Origin: Pseudohaliea rubra DSM 19751
Lineage (GTDB): Bacteria > Pseudomonadota > Gammaproteobacteria > Pseudomonadales > Halieaceae
Length of the DNA stretch: 47,920 bases
Assembly: GCF_000764025.1 (NCBI RefSeq)
Contig: NZ_KN234765.1
Span: 1 to 47,920 of the forward strand
Reading direction: 5' to 3'
Position numbers and translations under genes: made by a program. How positions within the stretch are numbered: position 1 is the stretch's first letter; each line of letters opens with the position of its first letter. Below the pieces are notes generated by a model. That model was not told the origin of the DNA. It did not search any database and was given only the letters and a program-made list of their open reading frames with translations. Of the stretch, positions 22,066-37,709 are shown one piece after another.

Positions 22066-23445
22066 ATGGCCGGTGCCCCTCCCGAAGACACCATAGCCGC
22101 TGTCGCCACAGCGGCAGGCCGTGGCGGTATCGGCATCCTGCGTCTCTCCGGCGCTGCTGCCATCACTATCGCCCGGCAACTTACCGGGCGGGACGGCTTC
22201 GAGCCGCGCCATGCACACCGCACCGGTTTCTTCGCCGCCGGCGGCGAGCGCCTCGATGACGGACTGGTGCTGTACTTCCCCGGCCCTCACTCCTTTACCG
22301 GAGAGGACGTGGTGGAATTCAACTGCCACGGAAGCCCGGTAGTCCTCGACCTGCTCCTCGAGGCAGCCTGCACCCTCGGCGCCCGCCCGGCGCAGCCGGG
22401 GGAGTTTTCCCGCCGCGCCTTTCTTAATGACAAACTCGACCTCGCCCAGGCCGAGGCCATCGCCGATCTCATTGACAGCGCCAGTGCCGAAGCCGCACGC
22501 AGCGCCCTGCGCTCTCTTAGCGGCGCCTTCAGTGAACGGGTCAATGAGCTGGTAACGGCGGTAACCCGCCTGCGTGTCTACGTCGAGGCCGCCATCGACT
22601 TCCCCGACGAGGAGGACGTGGACTTCCTCGCCGAGGGAGACGTTGCCAGGCAGCTCAGCCATATCGCTGAACGCCTTGGCGCCGTGCGCGAGAGCGCCCG
22701 GCAGGGCAGCCTCCTGCGCGAAGGGCTTAAACTCGTCATCGCGGGACGACCCAACGCAGGCAAATCCAGCTTGCTCAACGCCCTCGCTGGCGAAGAGCGA
22801 GCCATCGTCACGGCCATTGCAGGCACCACCCGGGACGTGCTCCGGGAAGCTGTCCTGGTGCACGGGCTGCCGCTGCATATTGTCGACACGGCAGGGCTGC
22901 GCGAGAGCGATGACCCGGTGGAGCAGGAAGGCGTGCGCCGCGCCATGGCCGAGATCGCCAGCGCGGATCGGGTACTGCTTGTCGTTGATGACAACGCCGG
23001 GGACGCAGTGCCTGCCCTGACGAGCCTGCTTCCCGCCGGGGCAGCACCCCCACCCCCCGGCACGCCGGTGATTTGCGTTCACAACAAGATCGATCTGTCC
23101 GGCGCTGCGCCCGCGTTTCGCCCCGCCGCCGGCGGTGCGGACGTGTGGCTATCCGCCACCACGGGTGAGGGCCTGGATCTGCTCCGGGACCACCTGCGCG
23201 ACAGTGTTGGGCTGCAGGCCGCAGGGGAAGGCACCTTCAGCGCCCGTCGACGCCACCTTGATGCGCTGGACCGCGCCGGTGAACATCTTGCCGCTGCCCG
23301 GGAACAGCTGGCGGTAAGCGCTGCAGGCGAACTTGTCGCGGAGGACCTGCGTTATGTGCAGGCCAGCCTCGGAGAGATCACGGGCAGGGTCAGCAGTGAT
23401 GACCTCCTGGGAGAAATTTTCTCCAGCTTCTGCATAGGTAAATAA
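22066..23445 (+). CDS. mnmE: tRNA uridine-5-carboxymethylaminomethyl GTPase MnmE
   Basis: With MnmG it modifies the wobble uridine of several tRNAs. The product is 459 residues (E. coli 454) from the ATG at 22066 ([16 protein letters not shown]); an upstream in-frame start at 22033 would overlap yidC and is unlikely. The N-terminal formyl-THF-binding domain shows HRTGFF and [13 protein letters not shown]. The G domain near 220-375 shows G1 [10 protein letters not shown]3 DTAGLRE and G4 NKIDLS. The C-terminal CIGK with its catalytic Cys is present. It lies 10 bp after yidC, and its partner mnmG follows after a 438-bp gap. Confidence 0.96.
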   Translation: MAGAPPEDTIAAVATAAGRGGIGILRLSGAAAITIARQLTGRDGFEPRHAHRTGFFAAGGERLDDGLVLYFPGPHSFTGEDVVEFNCHGSPVVLDLLLEAACTLGARPAQPGEFSRRAFLNDKLDLAQAEAIADLIDSASAEAARSALRSLSGAFSERVNELVTAVTRLRVYVEAAIDFPDEEDVDFLAEGDVARQLSHIAERLGAVRESARQGSLLREGLKLVIAGRPNAGKSSLLNALAGEERAIVTAIAGTTRDVLREAVLVHGLPLHIVDTAGLRESDDPVEQEGVRRAMAEIASADRVLLVVDDNAGDAVPALTSLLPAGAAPPPPGTPVICVHNKIDLSGAAPAFRPAAGGADVWLSATTGEGLDLLRDHLRDSVGLQAAGEGTFSARRRHLDALDRAGEHLAAAREQLAVSAAGELVAEDLRYVQASLGEITGRVSSDDLLGEIFSSFCIGK

Positions 23446-23883
23446 CAGCCTGTGCACAGGCCCTACCCCCGGCCCTGAAGTCTATCCTCCAGTCCACCGC
23501 TTACCCCCGGGTTATACCCTATTGTTTTCACAGCTGCCGTCGGCCTGTGGGAACAGTGGTAGCGGCCGCTGTTTTAGTGGTGGATGAAAACGCGTCTTAT
23601 CCCCCGGTGCGGCCGGTGATCTTCGCCCTCCACAATCCCTACCCAGCCTGCTACCGCCAGCTACCGCGGGAGCCCACAGAGCTGACGCTGGCGTAAGTCC
23701 TTGCTATGCGCAAGGAAAACCGGGTTTTCCCCAGGAACCTCCGCGCCTAATAATCACTACAATAATTCTTCATCCTTAACCCCATACACTAACTACTCTT
23801 TCATTCTTGTAAGAAAAACCGCGTTTGGCGCAACGGCAAAGCGCCCGTATAATCCGCAGCCCTCTGCCGCAGGTGTGTTGACC
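23446..23883 (+). other. mnmE-mnmG intergenic region with degenerate DnaA-box-like sites
   Basis: This 438-bp gap has no gene I can support. It holds several imperfect DnaA-box-like 9-mers (TTATACCCT, TTATCCCCC, and CCACA-ending sequences on both strands). A lower-GC stretch at about 23745-23820 precedes the mnmG promoter. In enterobacteria oriC lies next to mnmG; here the dnaA side has the better boxes. Confidence 0.5.
23825..23853 (+). promoter_or_regulatory. mnmG promoter
   Basis: TTGGCG (23825-23830), 17-bp spacer, TATAAT (23848-23853), 30 bp before the mnmG ATG. It is a strong sigma-70 match that probably drives mnmG-rsmG-parA-parB. Confidence 0.7.
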
Positions 23884-25782
23884 ATGCGCTACCCGGACAG
23901 CTTTGACGTGATCGTGATCGGCGGCGGCCACGCCGGGACCGAGGCGTGCCTGGCCGCCGCGCGCATGGGTTGCCGTACCCTGCTCCTGACACACAGCATT
24001 GATACGCTGGGCCAGCTGTCCTGCAATCCCGCTATCGGCGGTATCGGCAAAAGTCATCTTGTCCGCGAGGTCGATGCCCTTGGTGGCGCCATGGCCGCGG
24101 CGACGGATCAGGCCGGTATTCAGTTCCGCGTGCTCAATGCCCGCAAGGGTCCTGCGGTGCGCGCAACGCGGGCGCAGGCGGACCGGGTGCTCTACCGATC
24201 AGCGATCCGGGGCATGATCCAGGCCCAGCCCGGGCTGCAACTTTTCCAGCAGCCGGTCGATGATCTCCTCATGGATGGCGATCGGGTGATCGGGGTGCGC
24301 ACCGCCATGGGCCTGGACTTCCATGCGCCGGCCGTCGTGCTGTGTACCGGCACTTTCCTCGGCGGTCGCATCCATATCGGCCTCGAAAGTTCCAGTGGTG
24401 GACGCGCTGGTGATTCGCCTGCGCTTGCTTTGGCCCGGCGTCTGCGGGAGTTGCCTTTCCGCGTCGACCGGCTGAAGACCGGGACCCCGCCACGCATCGA
24501 TGCGCGCAGCGTCGACCTCGCCTCCCTTGAGCAGCAATGGGGCGATGATCCGCGCCCGGTGATGTCTTTTCTTGGCAATTCAGCGACGCATCCCGACCAG
24601 CGCTGTTGCTGGATTGCGCACACGAATGCGCGCACCCACGATCTTATCCGTGCGAACCTTGATCGTTCGCCCATGTATTCCGGCGTTATTGAGGGTACGG
24701 GGCCACGCTACTGCCCGAGTATCGAGGACAAGATTCATCGCTTTGCGGACAAGGATGCACACCAGATTTTTGTGGAACCGGAAGGTCTCGATACGCCGGA
24801 GCTCTATCCGAACGGGATTTCCACCAGCCTGCCTTTCGACGTTCAGCTGGCGTTTGTGCGTTCCCTTGCCGGTTTTGAGCAGGCGGTCATCACTCGCCCC
24901 GGCTATGCTATCGAATATGATTTCTTCGATCCCCGGGACCTGCGCCCGTCTCTCGAGACACGTCCCGTGGCAGGACTTTTCTTCGCCGGGCAGATCAATG
25001 GGACCACCGGCTACGAGGAGGCGGCGGCTCAGGGGCTGCTTGCCGGCATCAATGCCGCCCGCCTGGTCAAAGGCGAGGCGCCGTGGTGTCCGCGCCGCGA
25101 CGAGGCCTATCTCGGTGTGCTCGTGGACGACCTGATTACCCTGGGAACCCGTGAGCCCTATCGCATGTTCACCTCCCGTGCCGAATACCGCCTCCTTCTG
25201 CGGGAAGACAACGCCGATCTTCGTTTGACCGGTATCGGACGCAGTCTGGGGCTTGTGGACGATCATCGCTGGGCGCACTTTGAAAGCAAGCGAGAGGCCA
25301 TTGAGCGCGAGCAGCAGCGCCTGCGTACAACCTTTCTGCATCCAGGAACACCGGCGGCACTGCAATTAACCAAGAAGCTGGGCACTGAGCTGAAGCGAGA
25401 GTATGCACTTGCTGACCTGCTAAAGCGCCCCCAGCTTGACTATGCCGCTATCGCTCCCCTGGCGGCAGGTGCCGTGACGGATCCTCAGGTCGCCGAGCAG
25501 GTGACGATTCAAGCCAAATACGCAGGCTATATCGAGCGCCAAGCCGAGGATATTGCCCGCCTGGCCCGCCATGAGACCTTCGCACTGCCCGAGGGGCTCG
25601 ATTACAGTGCTGTCGATGGCTTGTCTCATGAGGTTCGGGGCAAGCTTGACGAAGCGAGGCCTGCGACTCTGGGACAGGCCGCGCGGGTGCCGGGGGTGAC
25701 GCCGGCCGCCGTTTCCCTGCTGCTGGTGCACCTGAAAAAGCGCGAGCGTCAGGACCGCGACGCGACGCGGATCAGCGCCTGA
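23884..25782 (+). CDS. mnmG: tRNA uridine-5-carboxymethylaminomethyl FAD enzyme MnmG
   Basis: FAD-dependent partner of MnmE in tRNA wobble-uridine modification. The product is 632 residues (E. coli 629) from the ATG at 23884 ([20 protein letters not shown]); the frame is open further upstream but that part is the intergenic region. The FAD-binding GGGHAGTEA is near residue 13. [12 protein letters not shown] near 48 and [11 protein letters not shown] near 155 are family signatures. A conserved [13 protein letters not shown] lies near 430. A helical C-terminal domain binds MnmE. The rsmG start lies one base after the stop. Confidence 0.97.
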   Translation: MRYPDSFDVIVIGGGHAGTEACLAAARMGCRTLLLTHSIDTLGQLSCNPAIGGIGKSHLVREVDALGGAMAAATDQAGIQFRVLNARKGPAVRATRAQADRVLYRSAIRGMIQAQPGLQLFQQPVDDLLMDGDRVIGVRTAMGLDFHAPAVVLCTGTFLGGRIHIGLESSSGGRAGDSPALALARRLRELPFRVDRLKTGTPPRIDARSVDLASLEQQWGDDPRPVMSFLGNSATHPDQRCCWIAHTNARTHDLIRANLDRSPMYSGVIEGTGPRYCPSIEDKIHRFADKDAHQIFVEPEGLDTPELYPNGISTSLPFDVQLAFVRSLAGFEQAVITRPGYAIEYDFFDPRDLRPSLETRPVAGLFFAGQINGTTGYEEAAAQGLLAGINAARLVKGEAPWCPRRDEAYLGVLVDDLITLGTREPYRMFTSRAEYRLLLREDNADLRLTGIGRSLGLVDDHRWAHFESKREAIEREQQRLRTTFLHPGTPAALQLTKKLGTELKREYALADLLKRPQLDYAAIAPLAAGAVTDPQVAEQVTIQAKYAGYIERQAEDIARLARHETFALPEGLDYSAVDGLSHEVRGKLDEARPATLGQAARVPGVTPAAVSLLLVHLKKRERQDRDATRISA

Positions 25783-25783
25783 G

Positions 25784-26416
25784 GTGCGCGACCCGGCGCT
25801 GGCAGCCGGCTGCGCCGCGCTCGGTCTGAGGCTGCCGCCGGCGACCCTGGCGGCGCTCTCGTCCTACCTTGATCTTCTCGAGAAGTGGAACCGGGCCTAT
25901 AATCTCACGGCAGTGCGGACCCGCGACGCGATGGTTACCCGCCACCTTTTGGACAGCCTTGCCCTATTGCCCCACCTCCCCGTTGCGGGGTCTTTTATCG
26001 ACGTCGGTACCGGTCCGGGTCTGCCTGGCGTACCTCTTGCCCTCTGCGCACCGGAGCGCGCTTTCTGTCTCCTCGACAGCAACGGTAAAAAGACCCGCTT
26101 CCTGTTCCAGGTGAAAACTGCCCTGGCCTTGGCTAACATACGCATCGCGTCGGAGCGCGCGGAAGACCATCGGCCCGAGGGCGCTTACGCCGGTATCCTG
26201 AGCCGGGCCTTCGCAGCGCTGCCTGCGATGGTGGAGAGCTGCCGCCACTTCCTTGCTCCCGGTGGCGCTTTCTACGCCATGAAGGCCCAGGTAGCTGCGG
26301 AGGAGCTGGCGGCCGCTGAAGCGCTGGGCTATCGGGCGACGGTGACGGCCCTCGTCGTGCCTGGCCTCGACGAGCAACGCTCTCTTATCACCCTGCGGCC
26401 GGAGACCAGCGCGTGA
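25784..26416 (+). CDS. rsmG: 16S rRNA m7G527 methyltransferase
   Basis: Methylates G527 of 16S rRNA; its loss is known to give low-level streptomycin resistance. The product is 210 residues from a GTG at 25784, close to the E. coli length of 207. The SAM-binding loop is FIDVGTGPGLPGVPLAL near 69-85, and the family helix NRAYNLTAVR precedes it. SRAFAALP lies near 139. It is packed directly behind mnmG. Its stop overlaps the parA GTG by 4 bp, so the ori-proximal mnmG-rsmG-parA-parB unit is continuous. Confidence 0.95.
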   Translation: MRDPALAAGCAALGLRLPPATLAALSSYLDLLEKWNRAYNLTAVRTRDAMVTRHLLDSLALLPHLPVAGSFIDVGTGPGLPGVPLALCAPERAFCLLDSNGKKTRFLFQVKTALALANIRIASERAEDHRPEGAYAGILSRAFAALPAMVESCRHFLAPGGAFYAMKAQVAAEELAAAEALGYRATVTALVVPGLDEQRSLITLRPETSA

Positions 26417-27204
26417 CACGAACTATCGCCATCGCGAACCAGAAGGGCGGCGTCGGCAAGACCACGACCTGTGTCAATCTCGCCGCTTCCCTGGCCGCTA
26501 TGAAAAAGCGCGTGATGCTGGTGGACCTTGATCCCCAGGGCAATGCGACCATGGGCTGTGGCGTTGACAAGTACGCCATCGAGCGGAGCATCTACGATGT
26601 CCTGGTGCACCGGGTGCCGGTGGCCGAGGTGCGCTGTTCCGCCGGCGATGCCGGCTTCGACGTGCTGCCTGCAAATGGCGACCTTACCGCCGCGGAAGTC
26701 GAGCTCCTGCAGGTGGATGGACGCGAGCGTCGGCTTCGCGCCAGCCTTGCCACAGTTACCGGCGATTACGATTACATCCTCGTAGACTGTCCCCCCTCGC
26801 TCAATATGCTCACTGTGAATGGACTGGTGGCGGCCGATGGTGTGATCGTCGCCATGCAGTGTGAATACTTTGCCCTCGAGGGCCTCTCGGCTCTCCTCGA
26901 CACCATTCGCCGGGTCGCCGAGAGCGTGAACGCCTCCCTCGAGCTCGAGGGTATCCTGCGCACCATGTACGATCCGCGCAACAGCCTCACCAATGAGGTT
27001 TCCGCACAGCTCCATGCGCACTTCGGCGACCGGGTCTTTCGTACGGTGGTGCCGCGGAATGTCCGTCTTGCGGAGGCGCCTAGCCACGGTATGCCGGCGA
27101 TGTATTACGATAAGTATTCCCGGGGGTCCAGGGCCTATCTGGCGCTGGCGGGAGAGATGATTCGTCGCGAGGAACGTCTCGCCGCGGAAACAGGGAGCGA
27201 CTGA
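26413..27204 (+). CDS. parA: Chromosome partitioning ATPase ParA
   Basis: The Walker ATPase that moves ParB-parS complexes along the nucleoid. The product is 263 residues and begins directly with the deviant Walker A motif (QKGGVGKTTTCVNLAASL), with no DNA-binding extension, as in chromosomal Soj/ParA. Walker A' (VDLDPQGNATMG) and Walker B (YILVDCPPSLNMLT) follow. The GTG start overlaps rsmG by 4 bp, and the stop overlaps the parB start as TGATG. Its targets are the parS sites in recF. Confidence 0.96.
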   Translation: MTRTIAIANQKGGVGKTTTCVNLAASLAAMKKRVMLVDLDPQGNATMGCGVDKYAIERSIYDVLVHRVPVAEVRCSAGDAGFDVLPANGDLTAAEVELLQVDGRERRLRASLATVTGDYDYILVDCPPSLNMLTVNGLVAADGVIVAMQCEYFALEGLSALLDTIRRVAESVNASLELEGILRTMYDPRNSLTNEVSAQLHAHFGDRVFRTVVPRNVRLAEAPSHGMPAMYYDKYSRGSRAYLALAGEMIRREERLAAETGSD

Positions 27205-28085
27205 TGGCCGGCAAAAAAGCGCGCATGGGCCGGGGCCTCGATGCCCTGCTGGCCTCTTCCGCTTCGGCGGCGGGTCGGGAGCAGGCGCCGGCACCGACCG
27301 AAAGCGACGGTGAACTGCGTGATGTCCCCGTGGATCTGATCCAGCGCGGCAAGTACCAGCCGCGCAAGGACATCGAGCCCGAGTCCCTGCAGGAGCTGGC
27401 GGAGAGCATCAAGGCCCAGGGGCTCATGCAACCGATTGTGATCCGGCCTATCTCGGACAAACGCTACGAGATCATCGCGGGCGAGCGGCGCTGGCGTGCC
27501 GCGCAGCTCGCCGGCCTGGGTGAGATTCCGGCGCTGGTGCGCGATGTACCCGATGAAGCCGCCATCGCCATGGCGCTTATTGAAAATATCCAGCGTGAGG
27601 ACCTGAATCCGATCGAGGAAGCTGTGGCCCTTGAGCGACTGCAGCGGGAATTCGAGCTTACGCAGCAGGAGGTGGCTGACGCCGTCGGCAAATCGCGCTC
27701 CACTATCGCCAATCTGCTGCGCCTCATGAGCCTCGAACCGGAGGTGCGGACGCTCCTTGAACACGGGGACATCGACATGGGGCATGCGCGCTGCCTGCTG
27801 GCCCTCAGTGGTGTCGCGCAGTGCCAGGCGGCGCGGCAGGTGGCCTCCCGCAGCCTGTCTGTCCGCCAGGCTGAAGCGCTGGTGCGACGGCTGCTGGCTG
27901 ACGCTCAGCAGAGCGCAGGCGAAAGCCCCGCCATCGACCCGAATATCCGCAGCCTGCAGGACGACCTCGCGGAGCGTCTTGGCACCCGTGTTCAGATACA
28001 ACATGGCAAAGGCGGCAAGGGTCGTCTGGTGCTTTCCTATAACAGCCTGGATGAGCTGGATGGCATTCTGGGTCATATCCAGTAG
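27204..28085 (+). CDS. parB: Chromosome partitioning protein ParB
   Basis: A CTP-dependent clamp that loads at parS and spreads. The product is 293 residues. The N-terminal GRGLDALL tail (near 9-16) contacts ParA. The CTP-binding domain has LMQPIVIRP and the GERRWRAAQLAG box near 93-104, then ENIQREDLNPIEEA near 126-139. The helix-turn-helix is TQQEVADAVGKSRSTIANLLRL near 152-174. The C-terminal dimer domain ends in LDELDGILGHIQ. It is translationally coupled to parA. The two perfect parS sites it should bind lie across oriC in recF. Confidence 0.96.
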   Translation: MAGKKARMGRGLDALLASSASAAGREQAPAPTESDGELRDVPVDLIQRGKYQPRKDIEPESLQELAESIKAQGLMQPIVIRPISDKRYEIIAGERRWRAAQLAGLGEIPALVRDVPDEAAIAMALIENIQREDLNPIEEAVALERLQREFELTQQEVADAVGKSRSTIANLLRLMSLEPEVRTLLEHGDIDMGHARCLLALSGVAQCQAARQVASRSLSVRQAEALVRRLLADAQQSAGESPAIDPNIRSLQDDLAERLGTRVQIQHGKGGKGRLVLSYNSLDELDGILGHIQ

Positions 28086-28211
28086 AGTAATCGGCAATAT
28101 CTTACTTCTTTATATACCCATATACTGTCGCAACGGGGTCATTCAACCCCCACATGCTGTGTTTTTCTCGCTGGCGCCGCGATCGACGCCGCTGAGACCT
28201 TCTCTGTCCGG

Positions 28212-28240
28212 TTGATGGGTACCGGCATAGCCCCTATAAT
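28212..28240 (+). promoter_or_regulatory. atp operon promoter
   Basis: TTGATG (28212-28217), 17-bp spacer, TATAAT (28235-28240), 29 bp before atpI. It is the best sigma-70 match in the 184-bp parB-atpI gap and probably drives all nine atp genes. Upstream, GGGGT/ACCCC near 28135-28150 forms only a 5-bp hairpin, too weak to call a parB terminator. Confidence 0.75.
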
Positions 28241-28269
28241 GCGCGCGCCCGAAACGAGGACCCACTTGC

Positions 28270-29618
<1,349 letters not shown>

Positions 29619-29648
29619 CCCCTTTAACCTTTGGTAATCAACAGCTAG

Positions 29649-29894
<246 letters not shown>

Positions 29895-29968
29895 GGCCGG
29901 CGCTCTGGAAGCAATGACGCGCAGGGTCGCCGTTCCGGCGGCCCCGCCACAGCAGTGAGGAGCACGGC

Positions 29969-30439
29969 GTGAATATCAACCTTACGCTTATCGGACAGGC
30001 AATCGCTTTCTTCGGCTTCGTGTGGTTCTGCATGAAGTTCGTGTGGCCGCCCATGGTCGCTGCCATGGCGGAGCGCGAACACAAGATAGCCGAGGGCCTC
30101 GCCGCGGCGGATCGGGCGAACCGCGATCTCGAAATTGCTCAGGAAAAAGCCCTCGAGCGGCTGAAAGAGGCGAAGCAGGAAGCGGCGGGCATCGTCGAGG
30201 CCGCGAACCGGCGGGCGACGCAGCTTATCGAAGAAGCCAAGGACACGGCGCGCCTTGAGGCCGATCGGGTCAAGGCGGCTGCGCAGGCTGAAATCGATCA
30301 GGAAGCCAATCGTGCCCGTGAGCAGCTTCGCAGCCAGGTCGCGGTGCTTTCCCTTGCCGGCGCCGAGAAAATCCTCGGCGCTTCCATTGACCGGCAGGCG
30401 CACGCACAGCTGGTTGACCAGCTGGCAGCCGAGCTGTAA
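29969..30439 (+). CDS. atpF: ATP synthase F0 subunit b
   Basis: Peripheral-stalk subunit. The product is 156 residues, as in E. coli. One membrane helix (about 5-24, with [11 protein letters not shown]) is followed by a long charged coiled coil rich in Ala, Glu and Arg that reaches F1. The GTG at 29969 is the start, with GAGGAG upstream. It lies 74 bp after atpE and 12 bp before atpH. Confidence 0.96.
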   Translation: MNINLTLIGQAIAFFGFVWFCMKFVWPPMVAAMAEREHKIAEGLAAADRANRDLEIAQEKALERLKEAKQEAAGIVEAANRRATQLIEEAKDTARLEADRVKAAAQAEIDQEANRAREQLRSQVAVLSLAGAEKILGASIDRQAHAQLVDQLAAEL

Positions 30440-30451
30440 CGAGAGGTCGCG

Positions 30452-30988
30452 ATGGCTGAACCAACAACGCTGGCCCGTCCCTACGCAAAAGCGGCCTTTG
30501 AGTATGCGAGTGAGAAGGGCGATCTGGACAGCTGGCAGGCGCAGCTTCAGCTGGCGGCGACCGTCTCTGCGGAGCCGCGAGTCCGGACCCTGCTCGACGA
30601 CCCGGCCCTTACCGCGGCAGAACAGGGCGAGCAGTTTGGCTGTCTTCTCGGGGACAGCATCGGCGAGCAGCTCGGCAACTTTCTCGCCCTGCTTGCCGCA
30701 AACCGGCGTTTGGTGCTACTGCCGCACATTCTTCGGCAATTTGATGCGCTGAAGGCCGAGCGCGAACGGGTTATCGAGGTGCAGGTCGTCTCCGCTTTCG
30801 ACCTGCCCGCGGACGTCAGCGAGCGCATTGCTGCCGCCCTCGGCGAGCGCCTGCACCGCGAGGTTATGGTAAGCAGCGCTACCGATGCCTCGTTGCTGGG
30901 GGGCGTATTGATACGGGCTGGCGATATGGTCATCGATGGCTCCGTGCGCGGCCGGCTGAACAAGCTGGCCGACGCACTGACAAACTGA
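30452..30988 (+). CDS. atpH: ATP synthase F1 subunit delta
   Basis: Links the b stalk to the top of F1. The product is 178 residues (E. coli 177). It starts with the typical [13 protein letters not shown], and the C-terminal region has the signature [22 protein letters not shown] near 148-169. It fits the fixed order b-delta-alpha. Confidence 0.96.
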   Translation: MAEPTTLARPYAKAAFEYASEKGDLDSWQAQLQLAATVSAEPRVRTLLDDPALTAAEQGEQFGCLLGDSIGEQLGNFLALLAANRRLVLLPHILRQFDALKAERERVIEVQVVSAFDLPADVSERIAAALGERLHREVMVSSATDASLLGGVLIRAGDMVIDGSVRGRLNKLADALTN

Positions 30989-31004
30989 ATCTGAGGAAGC
31001 GATC

Positions 31005-32549
<1,545 letters not shown>

Positions 32550-32564
32550 GCCCCGGAGGCTCCG

Positions 32565-33428
32565 ATGGCAGTCGGTAAGGAAATCCGCACCAAGATCTCC
32601 AGTATCCAGAGCACGCAGAAGATCACCAGCGCCATGGAAATGGTCGCGGCGAGCAAAATGCGGAAAGCTCAGGAGCGCATGGAGGTCGGCAAGCCCTACG
32701 CGCGGCGTATGCGGTCCGTCGTCGGTCATCTGGCGAATTCCGCGCCGGAGTACCGCCATGTCTACATGGAAGAGCGCGAGCCGAAGCGCGTGGGCTTTAT
32801 TCTTGTCGCCACGGACCGTGGCCTGTGCGGCGGCCTCAATATCAACCTGTTCAAGGCGACGATCCGGGCCATGAAGGCCTGGGACGAGCAGGGCTGCGAG
32901 ATTGACCTGTCCCTTATCGGTGCCAAGGCAGCAGCCTTTTTTAACAGCTACGGCGGCAATGTGGTTGCGGCGACCCGTGATATCGGCGAGGAGCCTACCC
33001 TTGAGGATCTCATCGGCGGTATCAAGACCATGCTCGACGCCTATGCTGAGGGCCGCATCGATCGCCTCTTCCTGGTCAGTAACGAGTTCGTCAACACCAT
33101 GACGCAGACTCCGACGGTCGAGCAGCTTCTGCCACTGCCGGCGGAAGACAGCGAGGCAATGAAGCATCACTGGGATTACATCTACGAGCCCGATGCCCGG
33201 GAGCTCCTCGATCGCCTGATGGTGCGCTACGTCGAGTCCCAGATCTATCAGGCGGTGGTGGAAAACGGCGCCTGTGAACAGGCGGCGCGCATGCTGGCGA
33301 TGAAGAACGCAACTGACAATGCCGGCGAGATCATTGATGACCTGCAACTGATTTACAACAAGGCCCGCCAGGCGGCCATTACCCAGGAGCTCTCGGAGAT
33401 CGTGAGCGGCGCTGCAGCCATCAGCTAG
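32565..33428 (+). CDS. atpG: ATP synthase F1 subunit gamma
   Basis: Central rotor shaft. The product is 287 residues, as in E. coli. The N-terminal helix [21 protein letters not shown] and the C-terminal helix ending in [17 protein letters not shown] form the coiled shaft. The [13 protein letters not shown] segment near 84-96 is diagnostic. It lies 15 bp after atpA. Confidence 0.97.
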   Translation: MAVGKEIRTKISSIQSTQKITSAMEMVAASKMRKAQERMEVGKPYARRMRSVVGHLANSAPEYRHVYMEEREPKRVGFILVATDRGLCGGLNINLFKATIRAMKAWDEQGCEIDLSLIGAKAAAFFNSYGGNVVAATRDIGEEPTLEDLIGGIKTMLDAYAEGRIDRLFLVSNEFVNTMTQTPTVEQLLPLPAEDSEAMKHHWDYIYEPDARELLDRLMVRYVESQIYQAVVENGACEQAARMLAMKNATDNAGEIIDDLQLIYNKARQAAITQELSEIVSGAAAIS

Positions 33429-34877
<1,449 letters not shown>

Positions 34878-34895
34878 GGTCAGCGAGGCCGGATC

Positions 34896-35324
34896 ATGGC
34901 AATGACAATTCACTGTGACATCGTCAGCGCGGAAGAGGGCATCTTTTCCGGGCTGGTCGAGTCTCTGGTCGCCACCGGTGAAATGGGTGAGCTTGGTATC
35001 AATTACGGTCATGCGCCGCTGTTGACTGCCCTGCACCCCGGGCCTGTGCGCATCGTTACCCAGCACGGTGACGAAGAGGTTTACTACGTCTCCGGCGGGT
35101 TCCTGGAAGTACAGCCGGGGGCGGTGACCATTCTGGCGGATGCGGCTCTGCGTGCCGACGATGTCGACGAGGCTGCCGCCGAAGAAGCCCGCCGCGAAGC
35201 GGTACAGACCCTGACCAACCAGTCCGGCGACTTTGATTACGGCCGCGCTTCGTCCCAGCTTGCCGAGGCGGCAGCGCAGCTGGCCACGCTGCGCAAGATG
35301 CGCAACCGCGCCGGTCGCGGCTGA
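34896..35324 (+). CDS. atpC: ATP synthase F1 subunit epsilon
   Basis: Regulatory subunit that can inhibit ATP hydrolysis. The product is 142 residues (E. coli 139). The N-terminal beta-sandwich ([14 protein letters not shown], then [16 protein letters not shown]) is followed by a two-helix C-terminal domain with [17 protein letters not shown]. It is the last gene of the operon, with a GC hairpin after it. Confidence 0.96.
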   Translation: MAMTIHCDIVSAEEGIFSGLVESLVATGEMGELGINYGHAPLLTALHPGPVRIVTQHGDEEVYYVSGGFLEVQPGAVTILADAALRADDVDEAAAEEARREAVQTLTNQSGDFDYGRASSQLAEAAAQLATLRKMRNRAGRG

Positions 35325-35364
35325 CCTTTATCCCTGCCGCCGCGGCGGCCACCCCCTCTGTGAA

Positions 35365-35391
35365 CTGCCTGCCCGGCCTCCGGGCGGGCAG
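35365..35391 (+). terminator. Possible terminator after atpC
   Basis: CTGCCTGCCCGG, loop CCT, CCGGGCGGGCAG makes a 12-bp stem with one G-T pair, 40 bp after the atpC stop. It is strong as a hairpin but has no T-run directly after it, so termination may be partial or factor-assisted. Confidence 0.5.
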
Positions 35392-35463
35392 TCGCTGCTG
35401 TCCGTTTGCTGTTACACTGCCATGACGTTTTGATGACAGCGGTTTTACCGCGGGAGAAGGCAC

Positions 35464-36141
35464 GTGTTACCCAACCTCGTCGGCGAATCGGTGCTGCGAT
35501 CGCCGATGCTTGCCCTGCAGGAGCATATGGTTGTGGTCCTGCAGGCGGTGGAGGGACTCGGCGATTTCGTCACGGTCGCCCAGGCCGGAGCCTGGGACCG
35601 GGCCCTGCAGGCCCAGCAACGGGTCGCCGATCGAGAGAGCGACGCCGACCATCTCAAGCAGCAGCTGCGCGGTGACATGCCCAAGCGTATGTGGATGCCC
35701 GTAGCACGCAGCGACCTGCTTGATCTCCTCTCGGCCCAGGACAAGATCGCCAATCGTGCCAAGGACGTCGCCGGGCTTATGCTCGGCCGTCAGCTTGCTT
35801 TCCCGGCCACCATGACCGACAGCATCAACAGCTACGTGGCGCTCTCGGTGCAGGCCACCGCCAGCGCCCTCACCGCCGTAGAGGCGACCCAGGCCCTGTA
35901 CCGCAGTGGCTTCGGCGAACGCCAGGCGGCGGAGGTGGAACGTCTCATCGTCGAGGTGGAACGCCTTGAGCGCGCGTCGGACCGCCGCCAGGTCGAGCTG
36001 CGCGCTCAGCTGTTCCAGGTGGAGCGGGACCTGCCACCGGTAGATGTGATGTTTCTCTACCAGATTCTGGACTGGATCGGGAGCATTGCCGACCGCGCTG
36101 AGAAAGTCACGCACAGGCTTCTTCTCGTCATCAAGTCCTGA
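35464..36141 (+). CDS. PhoU-like DUF47 family protein
   Basis: A 225-residue, all-helical, charged soluble protein from a GTG at 35464 preceded by GGAGAAGG. It fits the DUF47/TIGR00153 family, whose helical bundle resembles PhoU. Recognisable parts are VLQAVEGLGDFV near 23-34, ADHLKQQLRGDMPKRMWMPVARSDLLDLLSAQ (split here at residue 80) and a C-terminal LDWIGSIADRAEKVTHRL. Family members usually sit beside a Pit-type phosphate transporter; no such gene follows here. The role is probably regulatory in phosphate handling, by family association only. Confidence 0.75.
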   Translation: MLPNLVGESVLRSPMLALQEHMVVVLQAVEGLGDFVTVAQAGAWDRALQAQQRVADRESDADHLKQQLRGDMPKRMWMPVARSDLLDLLSAQDKIANRAKDVAGLMLGRQLAFPATMTDSINSYVALSVQATASALTAVEATQALYRSGFGERQAAEVERLIVEVERLERASDRRQVELRAQLFQVERDLPPVDVMFLYQILDWIGSIADRAEKVTHRLLLVIKS

Positions 36142-36192
36142 CCGGCCTGTGATGCAACGCACGGTGCTGCGATACACAGCGCGCCAGCGCCG

Positions 36193-36220
36193 TTGTATTG
36201 CTTCCGGGGACCGCTAAGAT
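36193..36220 (+). promoter_or_regulatory. Putative glmU promoter
   Basis: TTGTAT (36193-36198), 16-bp spacer, TAAGAT (36215-36220), about 50 bp before the glmU ATG in a 129-bp gap. It is a moderate sigma-70 match. Confidence 0.45.
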
Positions 36221-36270
36221 ACGGGGCTTTCCCTGCGGTTCCTACGCCTACCCGGAGGCAGGACGATCCC

Positions 36271-37707
<1,437 letters not shown>

Positions 37708-37709
37708 CC

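Noticed and set aside
28086-28211. Search for an RNA gene or terminator after parB
   Set aside because: Only a 5-bp hairpin and scattered AT-rich sequence were seen; not enough for a call.
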